Assembly: GCF_003173615.1 (NCBI RefSeq)
Contig: NZ_QGNA01000001.1
Coordinates: forward strand, 1,488,001 to 1,552,000
Source: Falsiroseomonas bella
GTDB lineage: Bacteria; Pseudomonadota; Alphaproteobacteria; Acetobacterales; Acetobacteraceae
Length of the DNA stretch: 64,000 nt
Direction: 5' to 3'
The notes beneath the pieces were generated by a model. The model was not told the origin of the DNA. It was given only the letters and a program-made list of their open reading frames with translations, and did not search any database. Position 1 is the stretch's first letter. Every line of letters starts with the position of its first letter. Positions 35,206 through 48,933 of the stretch are shown in pieces. Both the position numbers and the translations under genes were made by a program.

Positions 35206-36763
35206 ATGCAGCTCGCCGTCTGGACCTATGAAGGTCCGCCCCATGTCGGCGCAATGCGCATCGCCACCGCGATGCGCGACGTGCACTACGTGCTGCACGC
35301 GCCGCAGGGCGACACCTATGCCGACCTGCTCTTCACGATGATCGAGCGGCGCGCTGCGCGCCCGCCCGTCACCTACACCACCTTCCAGGCGCGCGACCTC
35401 GGCGGCGACACGGCGGAGCTGTTCAAGACCGCGGTGCGCGACGCCTATGAGCGTTTCAGGCCGCAGGCCATGCTGGTCGGCGCCTCCTGCACGGCGGAAC
35501 TGATCCAGGACGATCCCGGCGGCCTTGCGAAGACGCTCGGCCTGCCCATCCCGGTCGTGCCCCTGGAGCTGCCTTCCTACCAGCGGAAGGAGAACTGGGG
35601 CGCGGCCGAGACCTTCTACCAGCTCGTCCGCGCCATGGCCGGCCCGCATGCGCCGCCGCCCGGGACGAAGCGCTTGCCCGGCCGGCGCTGCAACATCCTC
35701 GGACCGACCGCGCTCGGGTTCCGCCACCGCGACGACATCGCCGAAGTGCGGCGCCTGCTGGAAGCGATGGGCGTCGAAGTCTGCGTCGTGGCGCCGCTCG
35801 GTGCCACGCCCGCGGATCTCGCGCGGCTCGGCGAGGCCGATTTCAACGTGGTGCTGTATCCCGAGATCGCGGGCCAGGCCGCCTCCTGGCTCAAGCGCAG
35901 CTTCGGCCAGCCCTGCACGACGACGGTGCCGATCGGCGTCGGCGCGACGCGCCGCTTCTGCGCGGAAGTGGCGGCGCTGGCCGGCCTTCCGGCACCCTCG
36001 GACGACGTGGCGCTTCGCATGCCCTGGTACTCGCGCTCGGTGGACAGCACCTATCTGACCGGCAAGCGCGTCTTCATCTTCGGTGATGCGACGCATGCCA
36101 TCGCCGCCGCCCAGGTCGCCGCCAAGGAGCTGGCCTTCGAGGTGGTCGGCCTCGGTACCTACAGCCGCGAATTCGGCCGCGAAGTGCGGGAAGCAGCGAA
36201 GGCCCACGGCATCGAGGCGTTGGTCACAGACGACTACCTGGATGTGGAGGCGGCAATCGCCGCCGCGCAGCCGGAGCTCGTGCTCGGCACGCAGATGGAG
36301 CGCCATGTCGCCAAGCGGCTCGGCATCCCCTGCGCGGTGATCTCGGCGCCGGTGCATGTGCAGGATTTCCCGGCGCGGCACTCGCCGCAGATGGGCATCG
36401 AGGGTGCGAACGTCCTGTTCGACACCTGGGTGCATCCCCTGATGATGGGCCTCGAGGAGCATCTGCTGACGATGTTCCGCGACGACTTCGAATTCCATGA
36501 CGGCGCGGCCCCTTCGCATCTCGGTGCGAAGGCGTCCGGGCCGGCCGAGCTGGGCAACGGGAGGGCGCCCGCCGCGCCGTCCGTGCCCGCGCCCGCGGCG
36601 GTGACTCCCCACGCCGTCGCGGGCGACCCTATCAGCTGGGGCGCGGAAGCCGAGCAGGAGCTGAAGAAGATCCCGTTCTTCGTGCGGGGAAAGGCCCGCC
36701 GGAACACCGAGCGCTTCGCCGCGGAACGCGGCATCGGCGTGATCACGCTCGAGACGCTGTACG

Positions 36764-36789
<26 letters not shown>
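35206..36789 (+). CDS. bchB: Dark-operative protochlorophyllide reductase, B subunit
   Basis: A 527-residue partner of BchN. Asp36 (PQGDTYAD) supplies the unusual fourth cluster ligand, and Cys95 (VGASCTAEL) is in the expected place. [16 protein letters not shown], the catalytic-region RSVDSTYL, and the C-terminal domain (PWxREAEQEL-like, here [20 protein letters not shown]) complete the family features. The linker around residues 450-480 is Ala/Pro-rich. Its 3' end overlaps bchH by 26 bases. Confidence 0.97.
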
Positions 36790-41309
<4,520 letters not shown>

Positions 41310-41310
<1 letters not shown>

Positions 41311-42011
41311 TGCCGACCCTCACCTACGAGACGCGCCGCGGCGAGCTGCACGAATACTTCGACCGGACGGCACTTCGCGCCTGGGAGCGCCTGACCTCGG
41401 ACGCGCCGGTGTCCGGCATCCGCGCCACTGTGCGTGCCGGCCGCGATGCGATGCGCGCGACGCTGCTCTCCTGGCTGCCGCCGGACCTGACGGGGCGGCG
41501 GGTGCTTGATGCCGGGTGCGGCACCGGCGCGCTGGCGATGGAAGCCGCGCGGCGCGGCGCGCATGTGGTTGCGGTCGACATCGCCCCCGGCCTGATCGAA
41601 ATCGCGCGCCAGCGCAGCGCGGAACTGCGGGAACCCGGCCGTATCGACTTCCTGGCCGGCGACATGACCGACCCGGCGCTCGGCCTCTTCGACCATGTCG
41701 TCGCGATGGACAGCCTGATCCACTATCGGCCCGAGGACACGGTGCGTGTGCTGGCCGGCCTGGCGGCGCGAACCACCGGCTCGATCGCCTTCACCTTCGC
41801 GCCCCGCACGGCGCTGCTCTCTGCGATGCATGCGGCGGGCCGCTTCTTTCCGCGCGGCGACCGCGCGCCCTCCATCGTGCCGGTCGGCGAGGCGCGCCTG
41901 CGCCGGCTGATCGCGCAGGACACTGCATTGGCCGGTTTCGCCCCGGGCCGCCACCGTCGCATCGCCTCCGGCTTCTACACCTCCCATGCCTTGGAGCTGT
42001 GCCGCCGATGA
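41310..42011 (+). CDS. bchM: Mg-protoporphyrin IX O-methyltransferase
   Basis: A 233-residue class I methyltransferase that transfers the S-adenosylmethionine methyl group to Mg-protoporphyrin IX before ring-E closure. The SAM-binding motif is VLDAGCGTGALAMEAARRGA, followed by VVAVDIAPGLIEIAR and DHVVAMDSLIHY. The C-terminal FYTSHALELCRR region is typical. The ATG shares one base with the bchL stop. Confidence 0.96.
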
Positions 42012-43453
42012 ACCGCTTCGAGGCCAAGATCGCGAACATCTGGACGAAGGTCGGCAGCGAGCTGCTGCCCTTCGCGGATGTCACCTCCAAGGAGCTGTCC
42101 TGGCCGAAGCTGCTGCGCCTTTCGCTGTTCCAGATCTCCTGCGGCATGACGGCTGTGCTGCTGATCGGCACCTTGAACCGCGTGATGATCGTGGAGCTTC
42201 AGGTGGCCGCGGGGCTGGTCGCGACCATGCTAGCCCTGCCGCTGGTCTTCGCGCCGCTGCGCGCGCTCATTGGGTTCAAGTCGGACACCCACCGATCCGT
42301 GCTGGGATGGCGGCGCGTGCCCTATATCTGGATCGGTACGACCTGGCAGTTCGGCGGGCTGGCCATGATGCCCTTCGCGCTGATCGTGCTCTCGGGCGAC
42401 ACCTGGGCGCCGCCCTGGGCGGGCCAGTTGGCTGCGGCTATCGCCTTCCTCATGGTCGGCGCCGGGATGCACACGGTGCAGACGGTAGGCCTGGCGCTGG
42501 CCACCGACCTGGTGCCGGAGAAGGAGCAACCGAACATCGTGGCGCTGCTGTCGCTGATGCTGCTGGTCGGCATGGTGATCTCGGCGCTGCTGTTCGGCCT
42601 GCTGCTCGCGGATTTCAGCCAGCTGCGTCTGATCCAGGTGATCCAGGGCTGCGCCGGAGCGACGCTGATCCTGAACCTCGTCGCGATCTGGAAGCAGGAA
42701 GCGCGCAACCCGGAACGCACGCAGGGCGCGCAGCAGGGCGATCCCGGTTTCCTCGAAAGCTTCCGGATGCTGCGCGCCAGCGGGCCCTGGGACCGGCGCC
42801 TGCTGGCCTCCGGGCTCGGTTTCGCAGGCTTCGCGATGCAGGACGTGCTGCTCGAGCCTTACGGCGGGCAGATCCTCGGGCTCGGCGTCGGCGCCACCAC
42901 GGGCCTGACGGCGCTGCTTGCAGGTGGCAGCGCGGTCGGCTTCGTGATGGGCGCGCGCTGGCTCTCGCGCGGGGCGGATGCGCATCGGCTCGCCGCCTAT
43001 GGCGCGCTGACGGGCGCGGCGGCCTTTGCCTTCGTCACGTTGGCGGGCGTGGTCGAGTCGCGCGGGCTCTTCGCGCTCGGCTCGCTCTGCATCGGGCTCG
43101 GCGGCGGACTGTTCGCCCATGCGACGTTGACGGCCTGCATGCGCCTGGCCCCGCCGAACCAGATCGGGCTCGCGCTCGGGGTCTGGGGCGCGGTGCAGGC
43201 GACCGCCGCCGGCCTTGCGATCGGCGCTGGCGGCGTGGTGCGCGATGCGATCAGCGCGCTGGCCGTCTCCGGTGCGCTTGGCGACGCGATGTCCGGTCCG
43301 GGCACCGGCTACTACGCGGTCTACATCTTCGAGATCGGCCTTCTCTTCTTCACCCTGGCCGTGGTCGGCCCGCTCGTGCGCGGCACGGGCGCGCCCCGCA
43401 CTCGACCGCGACCACAATCAGGATCCGGCATGGCCGGGTCCGCGCACGTCTGA
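42008..43453 (+). CDS. lhaA: Light-harvesting 1 assembly protein LhaA (PucC family)
   Basis: A 481-residue twelve-helix BCD-family MFS protein located between bchM and puhA, the standard place of lhaA. Family marks are GTLNRVMIVELQVAAGLVA, LGWRRVPYIWIGTTWQFGGL and GFAMQDVLLEPYGGQILGLG. It is needed for LH1 assembly, probably by delivering pigment. An N-terminal segment of about 30 residues precedes the first helix. The C-terminus is basic and hydrophilic. It is coupled to bchM by ATGA. Confidence 0.94.
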   Translation: MNRFEAKIANIWTKVGSELLPFADVTSKELSWPKLLRLSLFQISCGMTAVLLIGTLNRVMIVELQVAAGLVATMLALPLVFAPLRALIGFKSDTHRSVLGWRRVPYIWIGTTWQFGGLAMMPFALIVLSGDTWAPPWAGQLAAAIAFLMVGAGMHTVQTVGLALATDLVPEKEQPNIVALLSLMLLVGMVISALLFGLLLADFSQLRLIQVIQGCAGATLILNLVAIWKQEARNPERTQGAQQGDPGFLESFRMLRASGPWDRRLLASGLGFAGFAMQDVLLEPYGGQILGLGVGATTGLTALLAGGSAVGFVMGARWLSRGADAHRLAAYGALTGAAAFAFVTLAGVVESRGLFALGSLCIGLGGGLFAHATLTACMRLAPPNQIGLALGVWGAVQATAAGLAIGAGGVVRDAISALAVSGALGDAMSGPGTGYYAVYIFEIGLLFFTLAVVGPLVRGTGAPRTRPRPQSGSGMAGSAHV

Positions 43454-43485
43454 CGGCTCAACGCTCTGCTCAACGGAGGTCCACC

Positions 43486-44268
43486 ATGCAGGCGCCGACA
43501 ACGGTCTTCCAGGACCTGGCAGCACTCTCGCTCTACATCTTCTACGCCTTCTTCTTCCTGCTGGTGCTCTGGCTGCACCGCGAGGGCAAGCGCGAGGGCT
43601 ACCCGCTGATCTCCGACCGGGAAGGCCGCGAGCTGCGCGCCCCGATCGAGGGCTTCCCGGCCACGCCGGAGCCGAAGCGCTTCATCATGGCGCATGGCCA
43701 TCACGACGTCCTCGCTCCCGGCCCGCGGGAGGAGCGGGACATGGACCCGCTGATGACCGCCTATGACCCGTTCCCGGGCGCCTCGCAGGTGGCGACCGTG
43801 GATCCCATGCAGGCGGGCATCGGCGCCGCCTCCTACTCGCTGCGCGCCGACACGCCCGACATCACCTGGGACACCCAGGAACCGAAGATCGTGCCGCTCC
43901 GCGCCGCGCCGGGTTGGCACATCGCGGAGGGAGACCCTGAGATCCGCGGCCGGCCCGTCTTCGGCCTGGACGGCAAGATCGCCGGGACGGTGGTGGATCT
44001 CTGGGTCGACAAGTCCGACGTGCTGCTCCGCTACGTCGAGGTCGAGGCCATCGGCAGCGGCAAGCGCGTGCTGATCCCGATCGGCCTCGTGCATTGGTGG
44101 GGCGACGGCCCGGTGAAGTGCGACACCGCGACCTGCGCACAGATCGCCGCGGCACCGACCACGGCGCACCCCGAGCGCGTGACGCTGCGCGAGGAGGACC
44201 GCATCAGCGGCTACTTCGGCGGCGGCGAGCTCTACGCCACGCCCGAGCGCGCAGAGCCGCTGGCATGA
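43486..44268 (+). CDS. puhA: Photosynthetic reaction centre H subunit
   Basis: A 260-residue H subunit with one N-terminal transmembrane helix (LYIFYAFFFLLVLWLHREGK) and a cytoplasmic PRC-barrel domain. That domain includes GRPVFGLDGKIAGTVVDLWV and KRVLIPIGLV. The linker between them has MDPLMTAYDPFPG-like sequence of unknown function. A strong GGAGG ribosome-binding site lies before the ATG after a 32-base gap, so it is well translated and may have an extra promoter inside lhaA. It caps the L/M core on the cytoplasmic side. Confidence 0.97.
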   Translation: MQAPTTVFQDLAALSLYIFYAFFFLLVLWLHREGKREGYPLISDREGRELRAPIEGFPATPEPKRFIMAHGHHDVLAPGPREERDMDPLMTAYDPFPGASQVATVDPMQAGIGAASYSLRADTPDITWDTQEPKIVPLRAAPGWHIAEGDPEIRGRPVFGLDGKIAGTVVDLWVDKSDVLLRYVEVEAIGSGKRVLIPIGLVHWWGDGPVKCDTATCAQIAAAPTTAHPERVTLREEDRISGYFGGGELYATPERAEPLA

Positions 44269-44939
44269 GCACGTCGCATCGCCCCACCTTCAGCGAGCAC
44301 GACAGCGAGCCGGTGCCCGGCCTGCCCGGGCCGCTGCCGGACGGCGAAGCGATCCTCTGGCAGGGCCGTCCGAGCTGGCGGGGCATTGCCCGCCGCGCCA
44401 TGCACCTCCGCGCGCTCGCACTCTACTTCGCGGTGCTGGCCATCTGGCGCGCGGCGCTGCAGTCCGCGGACGGCGCAGGCCTGGCCGAGGCCGCGCAGGG
44501 GATGGGCTTCATCCTGCTGCTGGGCATTGTGCCGATCGCCCTTCTTGCGGGCTATGCCTGGTTGTCGGCGCACAGCACGATCTACACCGTGACAACGCGG
44601 CGGATCGTGGTGCGCACCGGCGTCGCGCTGCCGATGACGGTCAACATCCCCTTCGCGGTGATCGGCAGCGCCGGCGTGGCGCAGCACGCGGACGGCACAG
44701 GCGACATCCTGCTGCAGGTGATGCCCCCGCACCGGATCTCCTGGCTGGCGCTTTGGCCGCATACCCGGTCCTTCCGCGTCATGCGGCCGCAGCCGATGCT
44801 GCGCGCCGTGCCGCAGCCGGACAGCGTGGCGCAGATCCTGGGCCGGGCTCTGGCATCGGCGGCGGCGATGCCGGTGCAGCCGATCGCCGGGCGCAAGGCG
44901 AACCAGGCGGCCGAGCGTCCGGCCGAGGCGATGGCCTAG
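44265..44939 (+). CDS. puhB: Reaction centre assembly protein PuhB
   Basis: A 224-residue membrane protein required for efficient reaction-centre/LH1 assembly. It begins with the motif LPDGEAILWQGRPSWRGIAR, has three predicted helices, and contains HSTIYTVTTRRIVVRTGVAL, a PH-like domain. The C-terminal 40 residues are variable. It overlaps puhA by four bases. Confidence 0.94.
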   Translation: MSTSHRPTFSEHDSEPVPGLPGPLPDGEAILWQGRPSWRGIARRAMHLRALALYFAVLAIWRAALQSADGAGLAEAAQGMGFILLLGIVPIALLAGYAWLSAHSTIYTVTTRRIVVRTGVALPMTVNIPFAVIGSAGVAQHADGTGDILLQVMPPHRISWLALWPHTRSFRVMRPQPMLRAVPQPDSVAQILGRALASAAAMPVQPIAGRKANQAAERPAEAMA

Positions 44940-44942
44940 GCC

Positions 44943-45392
44943 ATGGCGCAGGCGCTCTCCCGTCCGGCCTTCCTGCCCCGCGGCATGCTGCTGGCCGCCG
45001 TGGCCGTCGTGGGCGGCACGCTGCTGCTCGCCTCGCTCGGCCACCGGGCGCCGGTGAACCCCGCGGTGACAGGCGAAAGGCCCGTCGCCACGCGCGACCT
45101 GCGCTTCGCCGATCGCGACGACGGCGCCGTGGTGGTCAGCGATGCACGCAGCGGCGCCGTGATCGAGGTGCTGCCGGGTGGCAGCGAGGGCTTCGTGCGC
45201 GGCGCCATGCGCGGCCTGGTGCGGCAGCGCCGGATCGCCGGGCTCGGGCCCGACCTGCCCTTCCGGCTCAGCACCTGGCCCGATGGCCGCATCACGCTTC
45301 TTGATACGGCGAACGGCAATGCGATGGAGCTGCACGCCTTCGGCAGGACCAATGCGGAGGCATTCCTGAAACTCTTGGCAACCGGGGAGTAA
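44943..45392 (+). CDS. puhC: Photosynthetic complex assembly protein PuhC
   Basis: A 149-residue protein with a single N-terminal membrane anchor (MLLAAVAVVGGTLLLASLG) and a periplasmic domain. LRFADRDDGAVVVSDA and GFVRGAMRGLVRQRR are the conserved parts of the family (TIGR03054-type). It acts in assembly of the reaction centre-LH1 complex. It lies three bases after puhB and five before the next gene. Confidence 0.92.
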   Translation: MAQALSRPAFLPRGMLLAAVAVVGGTLLLASLGHRAPVNPAVTGERPVATRDLRFADRDDGAVVVSDARSGAVIEVLPGGSEGFVRGAMRGLVRQRRIAGLGPDLPFRLSTWPDGRITLLDTANGNAMELHAFGRTNAEAFLKLLATGE

Positions 45393-45396
45393 AGCC

Positions 45397-45717
45397 ATGA
45401 CGGACCACTGGGGAGTGGGCCGGGCGATCTTCGGCGGAAAGACCGTCGAGGTGCCTTGCACAGTGGAGATAGAACGGACGGCGGACTACTTCTTCGCCAA
45501 TGCCATCCCGGAAGGGATCGATCTGCGGCCGGGCGACCGCGTGCTGGTGCACGGCGCGCCCGACCGCATCGAGTTCGGCGAGAAGCTCGCCTTCGCCACC
45601 ACCGCCACCGTCTACCTGGCAGGCCCGCTGGAGCGGTTCTGGACCCGCTGGTCGGCGCTGTTCGAGCTCACCGAGCTCTATCACTGCGGCTTCGAGCCGA
45701 AGGAGGCCGCGGCATGA
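45397..45717 (+). CDS. Conserved small protein between puhC and acsF, function unknown
   Basis: A 106-residue soluble protein with no membrane segment or signal peptide. Visible patches are [37 protein letters not shown] and [13 protein letters not shown]. These suggest a small beta-rich fold with a two-cysteine C-terminal half. A GGGGAG ribosome-binding site is present, and its stop overlaps the acsF ATG. Translation coupling to the aerobic cyclase suggests a role with AcsF or with reaction-centre assembly. I do not recognise a named family and assign no function. Confidence 0.85.
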   Translation: MTDHWGVGRAIFGGKTVEVPCTVEIERTADYFFANAIPEGIDLRPGDRVLVHGAPDRIEFGEKLAFATTATVYLAGPLERFWTRWSALFELTELYHCGFEPKEAAA

Positions 45718-46790
45718 ACGCGATGACGCCGGCGGGTCGCCCGTCCTCCTCTTCCGAGACAACGAAGATGGCGATGACCGAGACGGTCCTCTCGCCGCGC
45801 TTTTACACCACCGACTTCGCCGCCATGGACGCGATCAGCGTCGAGCCGGTGCGGGAGCAGTGGGACAAGCTGATGGCGGAGTTCCACGCCGATCCGAACA
45901 GGGGCCACTTCATCCGCACGGCCGAGTTCGACGAGTTCGACATCGAGAGCCTGCCCGTGCCGCTGCAGAAGGAGTTCCTGGAGTTCCTGGTCAGCAGCGT
46001 GACCGCGGAATTCTCGGGCTGCGTGCTCTATGCCGAGATCAAGAAGCGGGTGACGAACCCGGACATGAAGGATCTGTTCGGCGTGATGGCGCGTGATGAA
46101 TCCCGCCATGCCGGATTCATCAACGACACGCTGAAGGACATGAAGGTCGGCGTGGATCTCGGCTTCCTGACGAAGGCGAAGAAGTACCACTACTTCCAGC
46201 CGAAGTTCATCTTCTACGCGACCTACCTGTCGGAGAAGATCGGCTACGCCCGCTACATCACCATCTTCCGCCAGTTCGAGCGGCGCCCGGAGCTGCGCAT
46301 CCACCCGATCTTCAAGTGGTTCGAGAAGTGGTGCAACGACGAGTTCCGCCACGGCGAAGCCTTCGCCCTGCTGATGCGCGCCAACCCGGATCTGGTGAAA
46401 GGCGTGAATCGCTACTGGGCGCGCTTCTTCCAGCTTGCAGTCTTCGCCACCATGTATGTGCGCGATCATGCGAGGCCGGAATTCCACAAGGCGCTGGGGA
46501 TGGACGCGACCGAATACGACATGCGCGTCTTCCGCATCACGGAGGAAATCTGCCGCCAGGTCTTCCCGGACACGCTGGACGTGGACAACCCCGCCTTCCT
46601 CCGCAACCTGCAGCGCCTGAACACGATCGCCGAAGGGTTGGGGCGCGCCAAGGCGCAGGGCGGCGTTGTCGGCAAGGCGAAGCAGGCCGCGCTCTCGGCC
46701 GCAGCGGCTGCGGTCTTCGCGCGGCTCTACCTGATGCGTCCCCGGCGCCATGCGCTGCCGGACGACGCGCGCCTGTCGCCGGCCTGGTAG
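45714..46790 (+). CDS. acsF: Aerobic Mg-protoporphyrin IX monomethyl ester cyclase
   Basis: A 358-residue di-iron oxygenase that forms the isocyclic ring E using O2. Iron-ligand motifs are [24 protein letters not shown] and [11 protein letters not shown]. The family stretches [20 protein letters not shown] and DPNRGHFIR are present. The first 25-30 residues (Ser/Thr-rich) are not conserved, so the functional start could be the Met at about residue 20. The ATG at 45714 overlaps the preceding stop. It coexists with the O2-independent cyclase BchE encoded at 53871. Confidence 0.97.
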   Translation: MNAMTPAGRPSSSSETTKMAMTETVLSPRFYTTDFAAMDAISVEPVREQWDKLMAEFHADPNRGHFIRTAEFDEFDIESLPVPLQKEFLEFLVSSVTAEFSGCVLYAEIKKRVTNPDMKDLFGVMARDESRHAGFINDTLKDMKVGVDLGFLTKAKKYHYFQPKFIFYATYLSEKIGYARYITIFRQFERRPELRIHPIFKWFEKWCNDEFRHGEAFALLMRANPDLVKGVNRYWARFFQLAVFATMYVRDHARPEFHKALGMDATEYDMRVFRITEEICRQVFPDTLDVDNPAFLRNLQRLNTIAEGLGRAKAQGGVVGKAKQAALSAAAAAVFARLYLMRPRRHALPDDARLSPAW

Positions 46791-46805
46791 GGCAGGGGCG
46801 CCGAC

Positions 46806-47600
46806 ATGGCCGAATACGGGCTTCCCGCGCTCTTCACCCTCCTGCTCTGGTGGTCGAGCACCGGCTTGATCATCTACCTGGACGGGCTGCGGCGGGAGAC
46901 GTTCCGCTGGACCATGCTCGGCGCCACGACCCTGCTGCTCGCCGGCCTGTTCGGGCTGCATGCCGTGGCCCAGGACACCGGCGTGGCCGCGGCCTGGCTC
47001 GGCTTCGTCTGCGGCGTGCTGTGCTGGGCCTGGATCGAGATCGCCTTCCTGACCGGCGTGGTGACCGGGCCGCGGCGGACGCCGATCCCGCCTGACCTCT
47101 CCGGCTGGCCGCGCTTCAAGGCGGCGGTCGCGGTGATCCTCTGGCACGAACTGGCGATCGTCGCGATGGCGGCGGCGATCCTGACCTTGACCTGGGGCGC
47201 ACCGAACCAGATTGGCACCTGGACCTTCCTTGCCTTCTGGGCCATGCGGCAGAGCGCGAAGCTGAACCTGTTTCTCGGCGTGCGGAATCTTTCCGAATCC
47301 TTCCTTCCGGACCACCTCCGCTATCTGGAGAGCTACTTCGCGCGCCGCCGGATGAACCTCCTGTTTCCCTTCTCCGTCGTGGCGGGCCTCGTCGCGGCCA
47401 CCATGCTCGTCCTGGCGGCGGTCTCGCCCGACGCGACGCGGCATGAGGCCGTGGGCTTCACGCTGCTCGCCTCGCTCGTCGTGCTCGGGCTGCTCGAGCA
47501 TGTCTTCATGGTCCTGCCGATCCCGGCCGATGCGCTGTGGCGCTGGGGCCTGGCGTCGCGCACGCGGGAGGGGCGGCAGGAACCGTCCGGCGCGGCATGA
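46806..47600 (+). CDS. puhE: Photosynthetic complex assembly protein PuhE
   Basis: A 264-residue membrane protein with seven or eight helices, matching the DUF3623/TIGR03055-type family usually found beside acsF. Conserved parts are WWSSTGLIIYLDGLRRETFR, WIEIAFLTGVVTGPRR, AFWAMRQSAKLNLFLGVRN and FARRRMNLLFPFSV. It influences reaction centre/LH1 levels and bacteriochlorophyll synthesis in purple bacteria. Its stop is overlapped by a 42-codon open frame that leads to hemA. Confidence 0.93.
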   Translation: MAEYGLPALFTLLLWWSSTGLIIYLDGLRRETFRWTMLGATTLLLAGLFGLHAVAQDTGVAAAWLGFVCGVLCWAWIEIAFLTGVVTGPRRTPIPPDLSGWPRFKAAVAVILWHELAIVAMAAAILTLTWGAPNQIGTWTFLAFWAMRQSAKLNLFLGVRNLSESFLPDHLRYLESYFARRRMNLLFPFSVVAGLVAATMLVLAAVSPDATRHEAVGFTLLASLVVLGLLEHVFMVLPIPADALWRWGLASRTREGRQEPSGAA

Positions 47601-47725
47601 ACGAACCGCGCTTGATCCCGATCAACGCGGGCGCGCCGCGCGCCTGCCAGCCTTCCTGTCGCGCTGCGCCGCCGCGCCAGGGACAGTTCCGCTCGGCGTC
47701 ATCCAGTGACTGGGGGCCACGATGA
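47597..47725 (+). CDS. Possible 42-residue ORF bridging puhE and hemA
   Basis: ATG at 47597 overlaps the puhE stop (ATGA) and the TGA at 47723-47725 overlaps the hemA ATG (ATGA). The whole intergenic space is thus an open frame coupled on both sides. The product would be polar, rich in Arg, Pro, Ala and Ser ([15 protein letters not shown] start), without helix or domain features. A perfect FNR-type box is embedded in it, so the stretch may simply be the hemA promoter and leader. Codon content does not settle this. Confidence 0.35.
   Translation: MNEPRLIPINAGAPRACQPSCRAAPPRQGQFRSASSSDWGPR
47612..47625. promoter_or_regulatory. FNR/FnrL-type box before hemA
   Basis: TTGATCCCGATCAA is an exact TTGAT-N4-ATCAA palindrome centred about 104 bases before the hemA ATG. 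FnrL control of hemA by oxygen is established in Rhodobacter. This suggests an internal anaerobic promoter for hemA-bchID inside the superoperon. Confidence 0.75.
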
Positions 47726-48933
47726 ACTATGAAAGCTTCTTTCGCGCGCAGCTCGATGGTCTCCGGCGGGAGGGTCGCTACCGCGTCTTCGCCGATATCG
47801 AGCGCCAGGCGGGCAGCTTCCCGCGTGCCATCCGCCATGATGCCGGCCGTGCGCGCGAGGTGACGGTATGGTGCTCCAACGACTATCTCGGCATGGGCCA
47901 GCATCCGAAGGTGCTCGCCGCGATGCATGCCGCGCTCGACCGTTACGGCGCCGGCGCCGGCGGCACGCGCAACATCTCCGGCACCAACCACGAGCATGTC
48001 CTGCTGGAGCGTGACCTGGCCGACCTGCACGGCACCGAATCGGCGCTGTTGTTCAACTCCGGCTACATGTCGAACTGGGCGACGCTCTCCACCCTCGCCT
48101 CCCGCATGCCCGGCTGCGTCATCGTCTCGGACGAGATGAACCACGCCTCGATGATCGAAGGGATGCGCCACTCCCGTGCCGAGCGCCGGCTGTTCCGCCA
48201 CAACGACGTCGCCGACCTGCGCCGCGTGCTGGCCGAGCTTCCGCCCGACGCCCCGAAGCTGGTCGCCTTCGAATCGGTCTACAGCATGGATGGCGACATC
48301 GCGCCGATCGCCGCGATCTGCGACGTGGCCGATGAGTTCGGCGCCATGACCTATTGCGACGAGGTGCATGCCACCGGCCTCTATGGTGCGCGCGGCGGCG
48401 GCATCACGGAGCGGGACGGCGTGGCGCACCGCGTCACTGTCATCGAGGGCACGCTCGCCAAGGCCTTCGGCGTGATCGGCGGCTACATCGCCGGCAGCAC
48501 GGCGATGTGTGACTTCGTGCGCAGCTTCGCCTCCGGCTTCATCTTCTCCACCGCGCTGCCGCCCGCCGTCGCGGCCGGCGCCCGCGCCGCGATCAACCAC
48601 CTGAAGCAGAGCAGCGCGGAGCGCGAGGGGCTGCAGGAACGCGCGCGGACGCTGCGCCGCCGCCTGGACGCGATCCAGGTGCCGCATCTCGACAATCCCA
48701 GCCACATCGTGCCGGTGATGGTCTATGACCCCGTGCAGTGCAAGGCGATCAGCGACATCCTGCTGGACCACTACGGCGTCTATGTTCAGCCCATCAACTA
48801 CCCGACGGTGCCGCGCGGCACGGAGCGGCTGCGCATCACGCCCGGCCCGGTGCACAGCGACGCCGACATGGACCACCTGGTCGCGAGCCTGGAGGCGGTT
48901 TGGTCGCAATTCAGCCTGAGGCGGGCCGCCTGA
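47722..48933 (+). CDS. hemA: 5-aminolevulinate synthase
   Basis: A 403-residue pyridoxal-phosphate enzyme condensing glycine and succinyl-CoA, the first step of tetrapyrrole synthesis in alphaproteobacteria. Family features are [54 protein letters not shown] and the cofactor lysine Lys247 in GTLAKAFG. The length is standard. It lies between puhE and bchI, so precursor supply is transcribed with bacteriochlorophyll genes. A perfect FNR-type box precedes it. Its stop shares a base with the bchI ATG. Confidence 0.97.
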   Translation: MNYESFFRAQLDGLRREGRYRVFADIERQAGSFPRAIRHDAGRAREVTVWCSNDYLGMGQHPKVLAAMHAALDRYGAGAGGTRNISGTNHEHVLLERDLADLHGTESALLFNSGYMSNWATLSTLASRMPGCVIVSDEMNHASMIEGMRHSRAERRLFRHNDVADLRRVLAELPPDAPKLVAFESVYSMDGDIAPIAAICDVADEFGAMTYCDEVHATGLYGARGGGITERDGVAHRVTVIEGTLAKAFGVIGGYIAGSTAMCDFVRSFASGFIFSTALPPAVAAGARAAINHLKQSSAEREGLQERARTLRRRLDAIQVPHLDNPSHIVPVMVYDPVQCKAISDILLDHYGVYVQPINYPTVPRGTERLRITPGPVHSDADMDHLVASLEAVWSQFSLRRAA

